Assembly (NCBI GenBank): GCA_028335825.1
Contig: JAIOKI010000008.1
Span: 372,001-436,000 of the forward strand
Reading direction: 5' to 3'
Length of the DNA stretch: 64,000 nt
Source of the DNA: Nosema muscidifuracis
Lineage: Eukaryota > Microsporidia > Nosematidae
Under the pieces are notes generated by a model, which worked only from the letters and a program-made list of their open reading frames with translations, was not told the origin of the DNA and made no database searches. The position numbers and the translations under genes are program-made. Each line of letters opens with the position of its first letter. Position 1 is the first letter of the stretch. Shown piece by piece: positions 9,053 to 18,933 of this stretch.

Positions 9053-12000
9053 ATGTACATCAAAGATATAATTTTAGATGGTTTTAAATGTTATGAACAT
9101 AAAACAGTTATAAAGAATTTAGATAAATCTTATAATGCTATTACTGGATTAAATGGATCAGGAAAGAGTAATATAATTGATGGAATAATTTTTGTATTGG
9201 GACTTGAAAGTAAAAAATTATTAAGAACAAATACAATGAAAGAACTTATTAATGTAAATAGAAAAGATTGTAAAGTAACAATTATTTTATCAAATACTGA
9301 TAAAAATAAAAGTCCTGAAGGATATAAAGATTATAATGAAATAGTTCTTGCTAGATCTATTGATAATACAGGTAAATCAAAATATTTTTTAAATAATCAT
9401 TCATGCTCTTTAAATACTATAAATAAATTATGCTCTAGCATGAATATAAATTCAGAAAAAGGAGAATTTTTTTTTATTATTATGCAAGGTCATATAACTA
9501 AAGTATTAAATATGAAAAGTAGAGAAATAGGTAATTTAATAGAAGAAACTGCTGGTACAAGATCTTATACAAAAGAAAAAGAGAAAGCTATATTAGCTTT
9601 AGAAAAAAAAGAATCAAAACTTAAAGATGTACGAGATACTTTACAAAGACGTATTTCTCCTTTTTATTCAAGATTAAGAGAAGAAAGAGAAGCTTATATT
9701 GAACAAAAAAATATAGAACAGACTAAAAAAGATTTATTAGATGAACATAATCGTATAAAAAATATTTTACTTATAGATGATATATCTAAATATATTATAA
9801 CATTAAAATCTACAGTAGAAAATTATATAATAGATAAAAAACATTTAATAAATCTTGAAAAAAAGCTTGTTGATCTTCAAGAAATTGAATCTGAAGATAA
9901 TTTAATAAATATTAAGGAATTATTGGAAGATGAACGTTTGAAATTGGAAGATTTAAAAAATTGTAAATATCTTGATAAAATCAAAAGACTTAAAAATGAG
10001 TATGAATCTATAAATTTAATAGATAAAAAATATAATTTACAAGAACTTAAAGAAAGAGAAAATTTATTAACAAGAAATTTGAAAAATAGTGATAAAAGTT
10101 TTGGAGGGAAAGATATTGGTATGATAGAAGAATTAGCAAATCTTAAATTAAAAAAGAGTGAACTCGAATACAAACTTAAAAATTTAAGTGATCTAAATTT
10201 AGATGAAATTTCTAATAAAATTAATAATATTAAGAAATATGAAGTAGATCAAGAAGAATTAAAAAATGATAAAAATCGTTTGAATTATCTTAAAATGAAA
10301 TTAAGTTATCCTATAAAAAATAATGTATATGGTACAATTGATGAAAATATTGAAATAATTGATGAAAAATATAAAGAAGCAGTATTTACAATAATGGGTA
10401 GTAAATCTAAACATGTAATTGTATCTGATGAAAATATAGGATCAGAATTACTAAATAATTCTGAAAGAAGAATTAGTGTAATACCTCTTACAAAAATAAA
10501 GTCAAAATTTGTTGACAAAGAAGTTATAAAAAAGGTTAAAAATAATGGAGGTCTTCATATGATAGATTTAATAAATTATAATACAAAATTGAAAAAAGCA
10601 ATGGAACATGCATTTAATGGATATTTCGTTTTTGAAAATAAAGAAGATGCTAAGAGAATTTGTTTTGATATGAAAATTATGTGTGTTACTTTAGATGGAA
10701 ATATTTATGATCCAAAGGGTACACTTACAGGAGGTAAATCTACTTTTAAAAATGAAATTATTAGTAGTGCAGAAATTTTATCTTTACAGAATAAGGTAGA
10801 TAAAAATGAACAGAATTTAAATTTTTTTAATAAATTTAGAGATGAGTATGAAAGTTTGTTGGTTAAACAAACAAAGTGTAAAGAAAAAGATAAAATTAAT
10901 GAAGAATTAAAACTTACAGAAATAAAAATTAAGACAATTAGCAAATATGAAAGCAGTACATCAAATTTACGAGAAGAAATTAATGAAGTAAGAAAGTTAA
11001 TACTTGAAGCAATTAAAGAAAATAATTTATATACAGAGAATGTAAATAAAAAAGATAAATTAATTAAAGAAATTGAAGATTTAGAAATAAAAAATAAAGA
11101 AAATGATTTACAACAAGAAATAACAATAAGTAAAATTCTCAAATTACAAGATAAATTAGGTGAGTTAGAAATTAAATCTAGTAATAAAAGATTGAGTGAG
11201 AGACAAATTGAAGGTTTAGAACCTAAACAGAAATATTTAATTAGATCAACTTCTAAATTAAAGAATAGAATAAATAAAATTAATAACGAGATTATTGAAT
11301 ATTTAAAAAAATTAGAAGATCCTGATAAATATTATACAAGTGAAAATGAAATATGGCTTCAAAAATATTTAGAAGGAGAATATAAAGAAATATTTGATGA
11401 ATTAAATATATCAGAAAATATATTTAATTTTAAAATACAAGAAATTGATGAAAAAGAAAATAAAAATCTTTTAAACAATATTGATGAATTAAAAACTCAA
11501 ATTGAAAGATGTAATAAAAAAAAGACTGTAAGAATGGATCCTTCAAATTTTGATTTACTTGAGAAAAATGAGATGATAATTCAATCACTTAAAGAAAAAA
11601 TCAAACAACTTGAAGAAGATAAGGAGAATATTTTAAGTAGTATAAATAATTTTGATATTTTAGGTATTAAAGAAAATGAGAAAGCATTCAATCATTTGAA
11701 TAACAAAGTAGGAAATTTTCTTAGATATTTTCTTAAAGATTCTGATGTAAGAATTGAAAAGAAAGATGATTATGAATTAAAAGTTAAGATAGGTAATTGG
11801 AAAGATTCACTTAATGAATTAAGTGGTGGACAAAGAAGTCTTGTAGCTCTTTGTCTTATTTTTTCTATATTAACTTATCGACCTGCACCTTTTTATATAT
11901 TTGATGAGATTGATTCAGCTTTAGATTTAAGTTATACACAAAGTATAGGAGAGATTATAAAAAAAGAATTTAGTAAAAGTCAGTTTATAGTTATAAGTTT

Positions 12001-12085
12001 AAAGAATGGGATGTATGAGAATGCAAATAATGTTTATAAAGTATTTTTAAAGGATGGAAAGTCTAATATATGTCAAATAAATTAA
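9053..12085 (+). CDS. SMC2: SMC2, condensin core ATPase
   Basis: 1010 residues from the CCC-supported ATG. The N-terminal ATPase head has Walker A GLNGSGKSN and the SMC2 hallmark IMQGHITKVLNMK. Coiled coils flank a hinge at about residues 420-560, which ends near PKGTLTGG. The C-terminal head has signature LSGGQRSLVALCL, Walker B PFYIFDEIDSALD and FIVISLKNGMYENAN, which distinguishes SMC2 from SMC1/3/4. It is shorter than the usual 1170-1200 residues, with shortened coiled coils, a common microsporidian trend. It should pair with SMC4 in condensin for mitotic chromosome compaction. SMC3 lies at the other end of the window. Confidence 0.95.
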   Translation: MYIKDIILDGFKCYEHKTVIKNLDKSYNAITGLNGSGKSNIIDGIIFVLGLESKKLLRTNTMKELINVNRKDCKVTIILSNTDKNKSPEGYKDYNEIVLARSIDNTGKSKYFLNNHSCSLNTINKLCSSMNINSEKGEFFFIIMQGHITKVLNMKSREIGNLIEETAGTRSYTKEKEKAILALEKKESKLKDVRDTLQRRISPFYSRLREEREAYIEQKNIEQTKKDLLDEHNRIKNILLIDDISKYIITLKSTVENYIIDKKHLINLEKKLVDLQEIESEDNLINIKELLEDERLKLEDLKNCKYLDKIKRLKNEYESINLIDKKYNLQELKERENLLTRNLKNSDKSFGGKDIGMIEELANLKLKKSELEYKLKNLSDLNLDEISNKINNIKKYEVDQEELKNDKNRLNYLKMKLSYPIKNNVYGTIDENIEIIDEKYKEAVFTIMGSKSKHVIVSDENIGSELLNNSERRISVIPLTKIKSKFVDKEVIKKVKNNGGLHMIDLINYNTKLKKAMEHAFNGYFVFENKEDAKRICFDMKIMCVTLDGNIYDPKGTLTGGKSTFKNEIISSAEILSLQNKVDKNEQNLNFFNKFRDEYESLLVKQTKCKEKDKINEELKLTEIKIKTISKYESSTSNLREEINEVRKLILEAIKENNLYTENVNKKDKLIKEIEDLEIKNKENDLQQEITISKILKLQDKLGELEIKSSNKRLSERQIEGLEPKQKYLIRSTSKLKNRINKINNEIIEYLKKLEDPDKYYTSENEIWLQKYLEGEYKEIFDELNISENIFNFKIQEIDEKENKNLLNNIDELKTQIERCNKKKTVRMDPSNFDLLEKNEMIIQSLKEKIKQLEEDKENILSSINNFDILGIKENEKAFNHLNNKVGNFLRYFLKDSDVRIEKKDDYELKVKIGNWKDSLNELSGGQRSLVALCLIFSILTYRPAPFYIFDEIDSALDLSYTQSIGEIIKKEFSKSQFIVISLKNGMYENANNVYKVFLKDGKSNICQIN

Positions 12086-12397
12086 GAAGGTAGTATATTA
12101 ATTAAAAAATTAACTGTCTTATATAAACATCATATTTTAATAACTATTATAATAATCATATTTTAAAAAACTTGAAAATACATTATATTATAATAATATT
12201 TTAATATCTATTATTATAATCATATTTAAATATATTACATTCTATTATAATCATATTTAAATATCTATTATAATAATATTCAAATATATTACATTTTATT
12301 ATAATCAGTTGATGATAATTAAATTTCAAAACTTCCTTTATTTTTTTTAATTTATTGGATTTCTAAAATATTTTTATTGTTTTCAATTTTCCCCTTT
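12086..12397. repeat. AT-rich repeats upstream of the channel gene
   Basis: Imperfect copies of ttataataatcatatttaaatat run from about 12120 to 12305. The CCCC at 12391-12394 marks the following ATG. Confidence 0.55.
12391..12394 (+). promoter_or_regulatory. CCCC motif deciding a start
   Basis: CCCC three bases before ATG 12398. The open frame extends upstream to a TTG at 12377, but the motif and the ATG argue for 12398. Confidence 0.7.
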
Positions 12398-14350
12398 ATG
12401 GGAAGACTCAACACATTTGAATTGGATGATTCAGAAGATTTTGAAGTAAATGTACCAGAGGGAGAATTAGATTTTGATTTGGAATATGAGAGAATAAAAG
12501 AAGAAAATAAATCTATGTTTGGATCTGGAGATGATTCTGAGAATAGTGATAATGAAGGAGATAGTGAATCAGAAGACAAAGATTTTACATCTACTGTGTA
12601 TAGACTTAAAGAGAAAGCAGAAGATAATTTTAATTTTAGATATGGAGTTCTTTGTTTATTTACTGTTCTACTGTTTATTGCTATATTTGTATTATGGAAT
12701 AAGGAGATTGAGACTAAAGAAAAAGATGGTGATATCAAAAATTTATCTTTAGGTATAATTTCTATGGTAATTTTCTTTTCTTGTATTACGTTTATGTTCT
12801 TAAGTTTTATTCTTTATAATTTATCATATATTGGATTAAAAAAAGCTGGTAAATTGAATTTTCTCTTTTATTATGTTAATGAACTATCAGAACATATTGC
12901 TCTAGGAATAGTATGTATAGGTTATATATCTTGGTTTGCTTATTATCAAAATAATTTCTGTATACAAAATAATCAAGGAATAGAATTATATGTAGGAGAT
13001 CTTCTTAATATTTCTCTTATATGTATCTTCTTATTCAGTGCACTTAAAGTCTGGTCTAAAAGTATATCACTTAATTTTAATTATTCTATATTTATAGATA
13101 GAATTAAAAAATGTATGATAGGAGAAGTACTTCTTTCTATATTTGAAATAGTTAGAATAGAAAATATAGTTAAAGATTCTGATGATGATAGATTCTTTCA
13201 TTTTTTTCAAAGTGGATCTAGTGCTAGAAAAAATACAATTAATGAATATATTCTTAAGACTTTTGCTTATAATGAAGAAGAAGATCCTGATATGGAATTA
13301 TCTAAGAGAAGAATTTTATTTAAAGAATTTCAGAAGATTTGTAAATCAAGAAAATTTAGAAAAGATAGAAATATTTCTCCTGAAAAATATCAGTTAAACT
13401 GTAAGAAAAAATCTTGTGATTTGTATCTTAAAATATGGTCTAATCATAAAATAGCATATCTTCATGAAATAAATAGATATTTTAAGAATGATCAGATCTC
13501 TAATAATATTTTAAAAATATTAGGATCTTCTCCTAAATTTAGATTAGATCCTAAAGGTATATATAAAATTATTAGAAGAACTGATAGAGAAAAATATTTA
13601 TTATTTACAAATCTTAATCAAATAAATTCTGCTTTAGATCGTGTATGTGATTTTGCCAAGATTCTTATTCTTATGCTAGGAGGTCTTATGTTATACATAA
13701 AAGTATCTAAAGAATTAGCATCTACTGCTGGAGTGATATCTGCTATATTTGGTACACAAATAATTTCTAATTCTTTCTCAGCAAATGCTATTAATTCATT
13801 AATCTTTCTATTTATTATACATCCTTATGATATAGGAGATAGAATATTTGTTAATATAGATAATAATTTAGAAAATCTTGTAGTACATGAACTAAATGTA
13901 TTTTCAACTGTATTTTATAGATGGAATGGTACTTGTGTATATGTACCTAATTCTATATTATCTAATAAACTTATTACTAATGTAAGAAGGAGTGGTGTAG
14001 TAGCAGATTCACATAAGATACAGATAAATGCTCGTACTGAACAATCTAAACTTCTTAGTTTAAAAAGTACTCTTGAAGTATTTCTTAAAAAAAATTCAGG
14101 AGATTTTACTGAATATTGTATGGTTAATTATGAATATATAGAGAATTCTAATAAACTACATATGAAGATATATATGCAGTATAAAACTAGTCCTCAGAAT
14201 TATGAGTTATATTTAAAGAGAAAGACTTTATTTTTATCTTATTTGAATAAGTGTTTACAAGATTATGAGATAGAATATTGTTTACCTCCTAAAAGGATTG
14301 TTATTAGAGATGAGAAGAGAGAATTAAGGAAATCGAAAGAAGAGTTGTGA
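12398..14350 (+). CDS. MscS-type mechanosensitive channel, fungal Msy-like
   Basis: 650 residues. An acidic, disordered N terminus precedes four membrane spans (about 83-100, 119-141, 166-183, 202-219). After a cytosolic stretch come a fifth span and the pore-lining segment, near AGVISAIFGTQIISNSFS. The MscS beta domain follows, with HPYDIGDRIF and RWNGTCVYVPNSILSNK, and then TNVRRSG. This is the layout of fungal endomembrane MscS proteins (S. pombe Msy1/Msy2), which release ions under hypo-osmotic stress. Spore germination depends on osmotic swelling, so a role there is possible but inferred. No clear EF-hand is seen, which the fungal proteins usually have. A diverged second copy is at 45754-47544. 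Confidence 0.85.
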   Translation: MGRLNTFELDDSEDFEVNVPEGELDFDLEYERIKEENKSMFGSGDDSENSDNEGDSESEDKDFTSTVYRLKEKAEDNFNFRYGVLCLFTVLLFIAIFVLWNKEIETKEKDGDIKNLSLGIISMVIFFSCITFMFLSFILYNLSYIGLKKAGKLNFLFYYVNELSEHIALGIVCIGYISWFAYYQNNFCIQNNQGIELYVGDLLNISLICIFLFSALKVWSKSISLNFNYSIFIDRIKKCMIGEVLLSIFEIVRIENIVKDSDDDRFFHFFQSGSSARKNTINEYILKTFAYNEEEDPDMELSKRRILFKEFQKICKSRKFRKDRNISPEKYQLNCKKKSCDLYLKIWSNHKIAYLHEINRYFKNDQISNNILKILGSSPKFRLDPKGIYKIIRRTDREKYLLFTNLNQINSALDRVCDFAKILILMLGGLMLYIKVSKELASTAGVISAIFGTQIISNSFSANAINSLIFLFIIHPYDIGDRIFVNIDNNLENLVVHELNVFSTVFYRWNGTCVYVPNSILSNKLITNVRRSGVVADSHKIQINARTEQSKLLSLKSTLEVFLKKNSGDFTEYCMVNYEYIENSNKLHMKIYMQYKTSPQNYELYLKRKTLFLSYLNKCLQDYEIEYCLPPKRIVIRDEKRELRKSKEEL

Positions 14351-14821
14351 TATTTATAAATATATTTATTAATTTTTTCTAAATTATAATATATTTTTGA
14401 TTTATGTATTTTATTAATTTATAAATATCTTTTCTGATTTATATTTTTTTATTAATTTTTTATATTCTGATTTTAAATATCTTTTCTGATTTCTTAATAT
14501 TTTCAATATTTTATAAATATCTTTTCTGATTTATATTTTCAATATTTTATAAATATCTTTTCTGATTTCTCAATTTTTTACATATATTTTTTATATTTTG
14601 AATATTTTCATTAATTTATAAATACATTTTCTTATTCTAAAATTTTTAACTGACAGTATTTAATTAATTTTAACTTTTATCATTTTTTAGAAAAAAAATT
14701 GATAAGAAATTTTAATTTTTTATAAATATCTATTTATATCATATAAATATAAAATTCTTGTACATTTAATTAATTTTTCTAATACATTAATTAGAATAAA
14801 AATTTCTTATTAGTTACCCCA
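14351..14821. repeat. Imperfect short repeats
   Basis: The phrase tataaatatcttttctgattt recurs about five times between 14410 and 14570. No gene or RNA seen. CCCC at 14817-14820 precedes the next start directly. Confidence 0.6.
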
Positions 14822-15691
14822 ATGACTGATCTAATAATATCTCCAATAGTATCTACTATATGTAAAGAATATAATATGGAAAAGATAAAAGAATGTTTAA
14901 GTTTTAATATAAGAGGAGGTAAGAGAACAAGATATAATATGTTTAATCATATAGGTAAAGATTTACCTAATGAAAAAAAAGAAATTATGGGATTTATTAT
15001 GGAACTCTTCCACAGTTCATTCCTAATTTCTGATGATATAGTAGATAACTCTTTGCTACGGAGAGGAACTCCTTGCTGGTATTTTACAAGAGGAATGATG
15101 ACTTTACGTGATTCAAGATTTTTTATGGCTTTAAGTACAAGACTTGTAGATAAAAAATGTCTTGATGTTTTACTCGAATCTTTCTATATTACTTGTATAG
15201 GACAGACACTCGATACTAAAAATAAGTCAAGAGAAGAATGTACTGAATATTTATATACAAAGATATGTGAATATAAGACAAGTATGTATTCAGTGTATAT
15301 GCCTTTATATTGTGGGTATGTACTTAGTAACATACCTGTACCATCTTATTTAAAAGAGTTTAGTAACATTATCGGGTTAATTTATCAGATGAATGATGAT
15401 TATTTGAACTTCTTCCCTGAAAAAACTAAAAAGTCGTCAAACGATCTCGAAGAATTCAAGTTGTCTTATTTTGCTACGTTACTCAACAAAGAAGATGACG
15501 AGGATGTTGAAATATATTTTAAGAGAGAAGGTATTCCACCATCTATCTTATTGAAGATTCATGGATATTTTGATAAATATTTCGAAGAGAAGAATAAGCT
15601 TGTAGAGAAGTCTAGAAAGATGATTAAAAAAGAAGATGAGAAATATTTATTGATTTGTTATGATATATTGAGTGTTTATGAAATAAATTGA
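14822..15691 (+). CDS. ERG20: Farnesyl diphosphate synthase (short, altered second Asp motif)
   Basis: 289 residues starting right after CCCC. The first aspartate-rich motif DDIVD is at 71-75, followed by RRGTPCWY (80-87), diagnostic of eukaryotic farnesyl-PP synthase. Then come GQTLD, the KT pair (152-153) before the second substrate loop, and the second motif QMNDDYLNF (from 189). Its third aspartate is replaced by asparagine (DDYLN for DDxxD), and the usual GKIGTD after it is replaced by KKSSND. It joins IPP to DMAPP/GPP to give C15 diphosphate for prenylation, dolichol and related uses. The protein lacks about 50 residues of the usual length, mainly at the N terminus. Family call is firm; activity is likely but not certain. 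Confidence 0.88.
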   Translation: MTDLIISPIVSTICKEYNMEKIKECLSFNIRGGKRTRYNMFNHIGKDLPNEKKEIMGFIMELFHSSFLISDDIVDNSLLRRGTPCWYFTRGMMTLRDSRFFMALSTRLVDKKCLDVLLESFYITCIGQTLDTKNKSREECTEYLYTKICEYKTSMYSVYMPLYCGYVLSNIPVPSYLKEFSNIIGLIYQMNDDYLNFFPEKTKKSSNDLEEFKLSYFATLLNKEDDEDVEIYFKREGIPPSILLKIHGYFDKYFEEKNKLVEKSRKMIKKEDEKYLLICYDILSVYEIN

Positions 15692-16201
15692 CTTTTTAGT
15701 TGTTTAACCATAATTATTTAATTTTCTATAGAGTCTTTTTTTGTGATACTGATCTGCTTGATATGGTGTCTTTTTGATTTTTTATTCTTAATTTTCATTT
15801 TTCAAGTGTTTTATATAAAAAAAATCTAAACGTATTTCATCTTCAAAGTAAGAATCTACTTTATATTTATGTCTTATTCTTTTGCTATGATAAATATTTT
15901 TCAATAGTCTAATCGATTGAATACTTTCTCTTGTATATTTAAAAAATGATAATATCAACTTATAATTATATTCTCATTTAATTGTGTACTACATTGTTGA
16001 TATTAAATTGTCATTTTCATTTAATTGTGTACTACATTGTTAATATTAAATTGTCATTTTCATTTAATTGTGTACTACATTGTTAATATTAAATTATAAC
16101 TTATTTTTCATTGACTTTCAACTACAATATCGTTAACCATCAACTAAATTCTTTTATGAAGACAATAGAGATATTTTAAAATTAAATAATTCTTCCCTGG
16201 T
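15692..16201. repeat. Intergenic with a 43-bp tandem repeat, three copies
   Basis: The unit beginning tcatttaattgtgtacta starts at 15974, 16017 and 16060, so the period is exactly 43 bp. Copy 1 differs from the others by a single g/a. The stretch before it (15788-15973) carries a coding-like reverse frame, listed separately. Confidence 0.85.
15788..15973 (-). pseudogene. Possible gene remnant, about 60 codons, no start
   Basis: A reverse-strand frame of about 61 codons is open between an upstream TGA and the TAA at 15788-15790. Its residue mix is plausible for a basic protein (for example RHKYKVDSYFEDEIRLDF), unlike the Asn/Ile/Phe noise of most intergenes. It has no ATG and no CCC. It may be the 3' end of a decayed gene. 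No family is recognised. Confidence 0.25.
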
Positions 16202-17269
16202 ATGAATAACTGGTCAGAAATACACAAACCAGATAAATTTACTGACTTAGTATACACTGATGATATCCACTTAGACTGCTTAAAAACATTTAAAAATTTA
16301 TCTAACACATCTCTAGTAATTATAAATGGACCAGTTGGTGTAGGAAAGAGTACTTTAGTTCGTGTACTTGCTAAAGTATGTAATTACGAAATATTAGAAT
16401 ATACTGATATAATTACGAAAAGAAATAGGTCTTTATCTAACAAACCTACACTTCTTCTTATAGAAGATGTAGAGAATACATTTAATATAAGTAGAATATC
16501 TAAACTAGGATATCCTGTAATAATAACTTCAGAGAATTATTTTTATAAAGAATCTGTTACATTTAAAATTAAGAAACATACTTACGAATCTATAAAAAGT
16601 ATAGTAGAAAGGATATACAAAAATACTGGTAAAAATTTTAAAGAATATACAAAGATTATTCCTTGGTGTGATTTTGATATACGTTATGTACTTAATAATT
16701 TACAAATACAGAACCTTAATTTTGTACGAAAAGATAATGTATCATTTTACGAAATATTTAATAAGCATATGAAATGGAATGAGTTTGATAAAAATATCAT
16801 GAAATTTGTGTATAATTCGTATATATCAGCTGATTTTACAAATAAATTATACGAATCTGCTGATTCATTCAGTATGTACGATATTCTTCCTGATTCGTAT
16901 TACGTACTCCCTCTTGATAGAATAAATAGAATACGGTCTAAGAATGTTAAGATTATTAAGAGTACAGAATACCAGAGCAATAAACTTATACCAAATAATG
17001 ATGTACAAGCATATTTTATGAAAATAAATATTAAAACTACGAGTGAAGAGAATGTTCTACATATACAAGAAATATTAAATAGAAAGTTAGTGTGTTTGAA
17101 TAAAGAAATGGAAGATTTAGAAGAAATAAGAAATATAAGGAAATATAAAAAAGGAATTCCATTGAAGAATCTTGAGGTGGTTAGTAAGAAGTTTAAATTT
17201 AAATATAAGAAAGGTGTATCTAAGTATTCTAAAAGATATTTGACATTGCAGGAGTTTTTTAATTTGTAA
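16202..17269 (+). CDS. Clamp-loader ATPase, large-subunit type (Rfc1/Ctf18/Rad24 clade)
   Basis: 355 residues with CCC a few bases upstream. It opens W-EIHKPDKFTDLV, the usual clamp-loader N terminus. Walker A is GPVGVGKS (43-50), followed by YEILEY, and the Walker B position reads LLLIEDVE (84-91). The PVIITSENY segment corresponds to the 'P-I-ICN' sensor-1 region, and WCDFDIRYVLNNLQ to the D(I/L)R sensor-2 helix. This pattern belongs to the large subunit that completes a pentameric loader. No BRCT domain is present. The short length leaves Rfc1, Ctf18, Elg1 and Rad24 all possible. The last residues (YLTLQEFF) resemble a PCNA-interacting box with Tyr in place of Gln. The 3' end is copied in the tandem repeat that follows. 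Confidence 0.65.
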   Translation: MNNWSEIHKPDKFTDLVYTDDIHLDCLKTFKNLSNTSLVIINGPVGVGKSTLVRVLAKVCNYEILEYTDIITKRNRSLSNKPTLLLIEDVENTFNISRISKLGYPVIITSENYFYKESVTFKIKKHTYESIKSIVERIYKNTGKNFKEYTKIIPWCDFDIRYVLNNLQIQNLNFVRKDNVSFYEIFNKHMKWNEFDKNIMKFVYNSYISADFTNKLYESADSFSMYDILPDSYYVLPLDRINRIRSKNVKIIKSTEYQSNKLIPNNDVQAYFMKINIKTTSEENVLHIQEILNRKLVCLNKEMEDLEEIRNIRKYKKGIPLKNLEVVSKKFKFKYKKGVSKYSKRYLTLQEFFNL

Positions 17270-17390
17270 AAAATAAACAATTTCTTTTTATAGAAATGAA
17301 CATTTGAATTATCAAGGAAGTTTTTTAATTTGTAAAAAATAAACAATTTCTTTTAATAGAAATGAGCATTTGAATTATCAAGGGAGTTTT
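17253..17390. repeat. 66-bp tandem repeat copying the gene's 3' end
   Basis: The unit starts agttttttaatttgtaaaaa at 17253 and 17319, with a partial third copy at 17385. The first copy contains the last codons and stop of the clamp-loader gene, so the coding end itself is part of the array. Copies differ at only a few bases, so expansion looks recent. Confidence 0.85.
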
Positions 17391-17453
17391 TTCTTATAAA
17401 AATATCCAATGTAAAAATAATCTTTAATGTTTTCAAGTGTATTTAAAAAAAAT

Positions 17454-17523
17454 GCGCCGACCGGGAATCGAACCCAGGCTAACAGCTTGGAAGGCTGTTG
17501 TCATACCACTTGACCATCGGCGC
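17454..17523 (-). tRNA. tRNA-Gly(UCC)
   Basis: A full 70-nt cloverleaf on the reverse strand. The acceptor pairs GCGCCGA with TCGGCGC. The D stem is GTC/GAC around AAGTGGTAT. The anticodon stem ACAGC/GCTGT holds loop CTTCCAA, giving anticodon TCC (codon GGA). The T arm is CTGGG-TTCGATT-CCCGG. Internal box A and box B are intact, there is no intron, and CCA is not encoded. It lies in a 488-bp gap between two forward genes. Forward frames through it are shadows. Confidence 0.96.
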
Positions 17524-17757
17524 TTAATAAAAAGTTCATTAGAAAATTTGAATATATTAAATACCGAATATTTCTGTATTTTTTACCTCATTAAATATTT
17601 TTCTTATTTTTTATCTCATTAAATATTTTTCTTATTTTATACCTCATTAAATATTTTTCTTTTTTTACTACATTGATATTTAGACTAAGTTATATTTTTC
17701 TTATTTTTTACCTCATTAAATATAGATGATATTTTTATTATTTTCACCCTAATAAGT
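17524..17757. repeat. Short imperfect repeats after the tRNA locus
   Basis: The phrase ttacctcattaaatatttttcttattttt recurs about five times with small changes (units are shorter than 20 bases where identical). CCC at about 17747 belongs to the next gene's start. Confidence 0.6.
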
Positions 17758-18483
17758 ATGGATGATATTTTATTATTTTTAATATTTAGACTAAGTGATA
17801 TTTTTGTTTCGATATACCGTAAATCATACAATTACTTTATCTTGTCTTTATTTTTACCTTCTGATATTTCTTCATTAGAAAATCTTATATTATGTCTTGT
17901 AGACTACGATCCAGTATTTGATAATATTCTTCCATTATTTAGCATATTCTACTATCCATTTACAAATTTCTATTTATATGAAACATTTACATTGATGTTT
18001 ACTCCTTCTTCAGAATCCAAATTCTTTCTTAAACACGGATCTAACAAAATACTTTCTTTTCTATATTATTTATTAAACTTCAAGATACTAAACGAAAAGT
18101 ATATAGAATATTACAAAATATGCCAATTACCATCATTCAATATCACATGGTTTTTGTATACCCACATATTTTCAATATATTCGTATCTTTTCTATAACAT
18201 CTTAAATATAATTTATGTATATGCCATACAAAAAATGAGCTATGATAAAAAATATAGAATGGTTCTTTTATTTAAAAACAGCACTTTCAAGAATTATTTG
18301 TTATATTTTGTACATAGTAAGTATCTTTTTATTTATGTGAGTTTGTATATAATATGGATTTATATAGAATATCTGTTGTACGATGTTGGAATAGCCAACC
18401 CTAACTTTTTGAACTGGGTTGTTGTAATTCTTGTTTGTATTTTTTTATATGAAATATCTTTAAAGAAAAAGAAAATAAATTAA
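17758..18483 (+). CDS. Membrane-anchored protein, possible TBC1D20/Gyp8-like Rab GAP
   Basis: 241 residues, very rich in Phe, Tyr, Ile and Leu. The middle part follows the second half of a TBC domain of the TBC1D20/Gyp8 type. KILSFLYYLLNFKI aligns with their ILNYLMPIID-V helix, and LPSFNITWFLYTHIFS with LSWLITWFGHVLS. A C-terminal hydrophobic segment (about 195-232) matches the ER tail anchor of those Rab1 GAPs. The arginine finger and the YxQ glutamine finger are not visible, so it would be a pseudo-GAP or wrongly assigned. The alternative is a lineage-specific polytopic membrane protein. CCC lies about 10 bp before the ATG. Confidence 0.55.
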   Translation: MDDILLFLIFRLSDIFVSIYRKSYNYFILSLFLPSDISSLENLILCLVDYDPVFDNILPLFSIFYYPFTNFYLYETFTLMFTPSSESKFFLKHGSNKILSFLYYLLNFKILNEKYIEYYKICQLPSFNITWFLYTHIFSIYSYLFYNILNIIYVYAIQKMSYDKKYRMVLLFKNSTFKNYLLYFVHSKYLFIYVSLYIIWIYIEYLLYDVGIANPNFLNWVVVILVCIFLYEISLKKKKIN

Positions 18484-18933
18484 TATCAAAGTAAAATCTG
18501 CTTTAATTATGTACTTTTAGGTGATACTGTATTGATAAATGTATCTAAATTAGGATATGTAGTTTTTATATAAATTATCTTGATTTAAAATATAGCATAA
18601 ATTGTAAGATTAACTATAAATTTAACTTAAAAAATGTATGCAAAATTTAACTTATAAAATGTATATAAAATTTAAGTTGAACAAATTATGTGTATATTTA
18701 ACTTAAAAAATGCATATAAAATTTAACTTAAAAAATAAATTTATACTTTAAATTGTAAGATTATTTAACTAAAAAATTATGTATCAGTTTAATCAAATAA
18801 AAATTTTATTACAAATAACGATAAATTAAAATAGAACAATCTAAAACAAAACATAAACATCAAAAATAATTAGTCATTTGATACATTTTAAATAACAAAG
18901 TATTTATAAAAGAATCCTAATAACAAGCACCCC
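18484..18933. other. Intergenic AT-rich region
   Basis: Between about 18600 and 18780 the phrase aaaatttaacttaaaaaatgtatat recurs four to five times imperfectly. No gene or RNA seen. CCCC precedes the next ATG directly. Confidence 0.55.

Noticed and set aside
12352-12738. Reverse frame of 128 codons opposite the MscS gene
   Set aside because: Ser-rich shadow of the acidic N terminus of the channel.
17437-17622. Forward frame of 61 codons
   Set aside because: It is the antisense of tRNA-Gly(UCC) plus AT-rich flank; the RPGIEPR-type string is the usual tRNA shadow.
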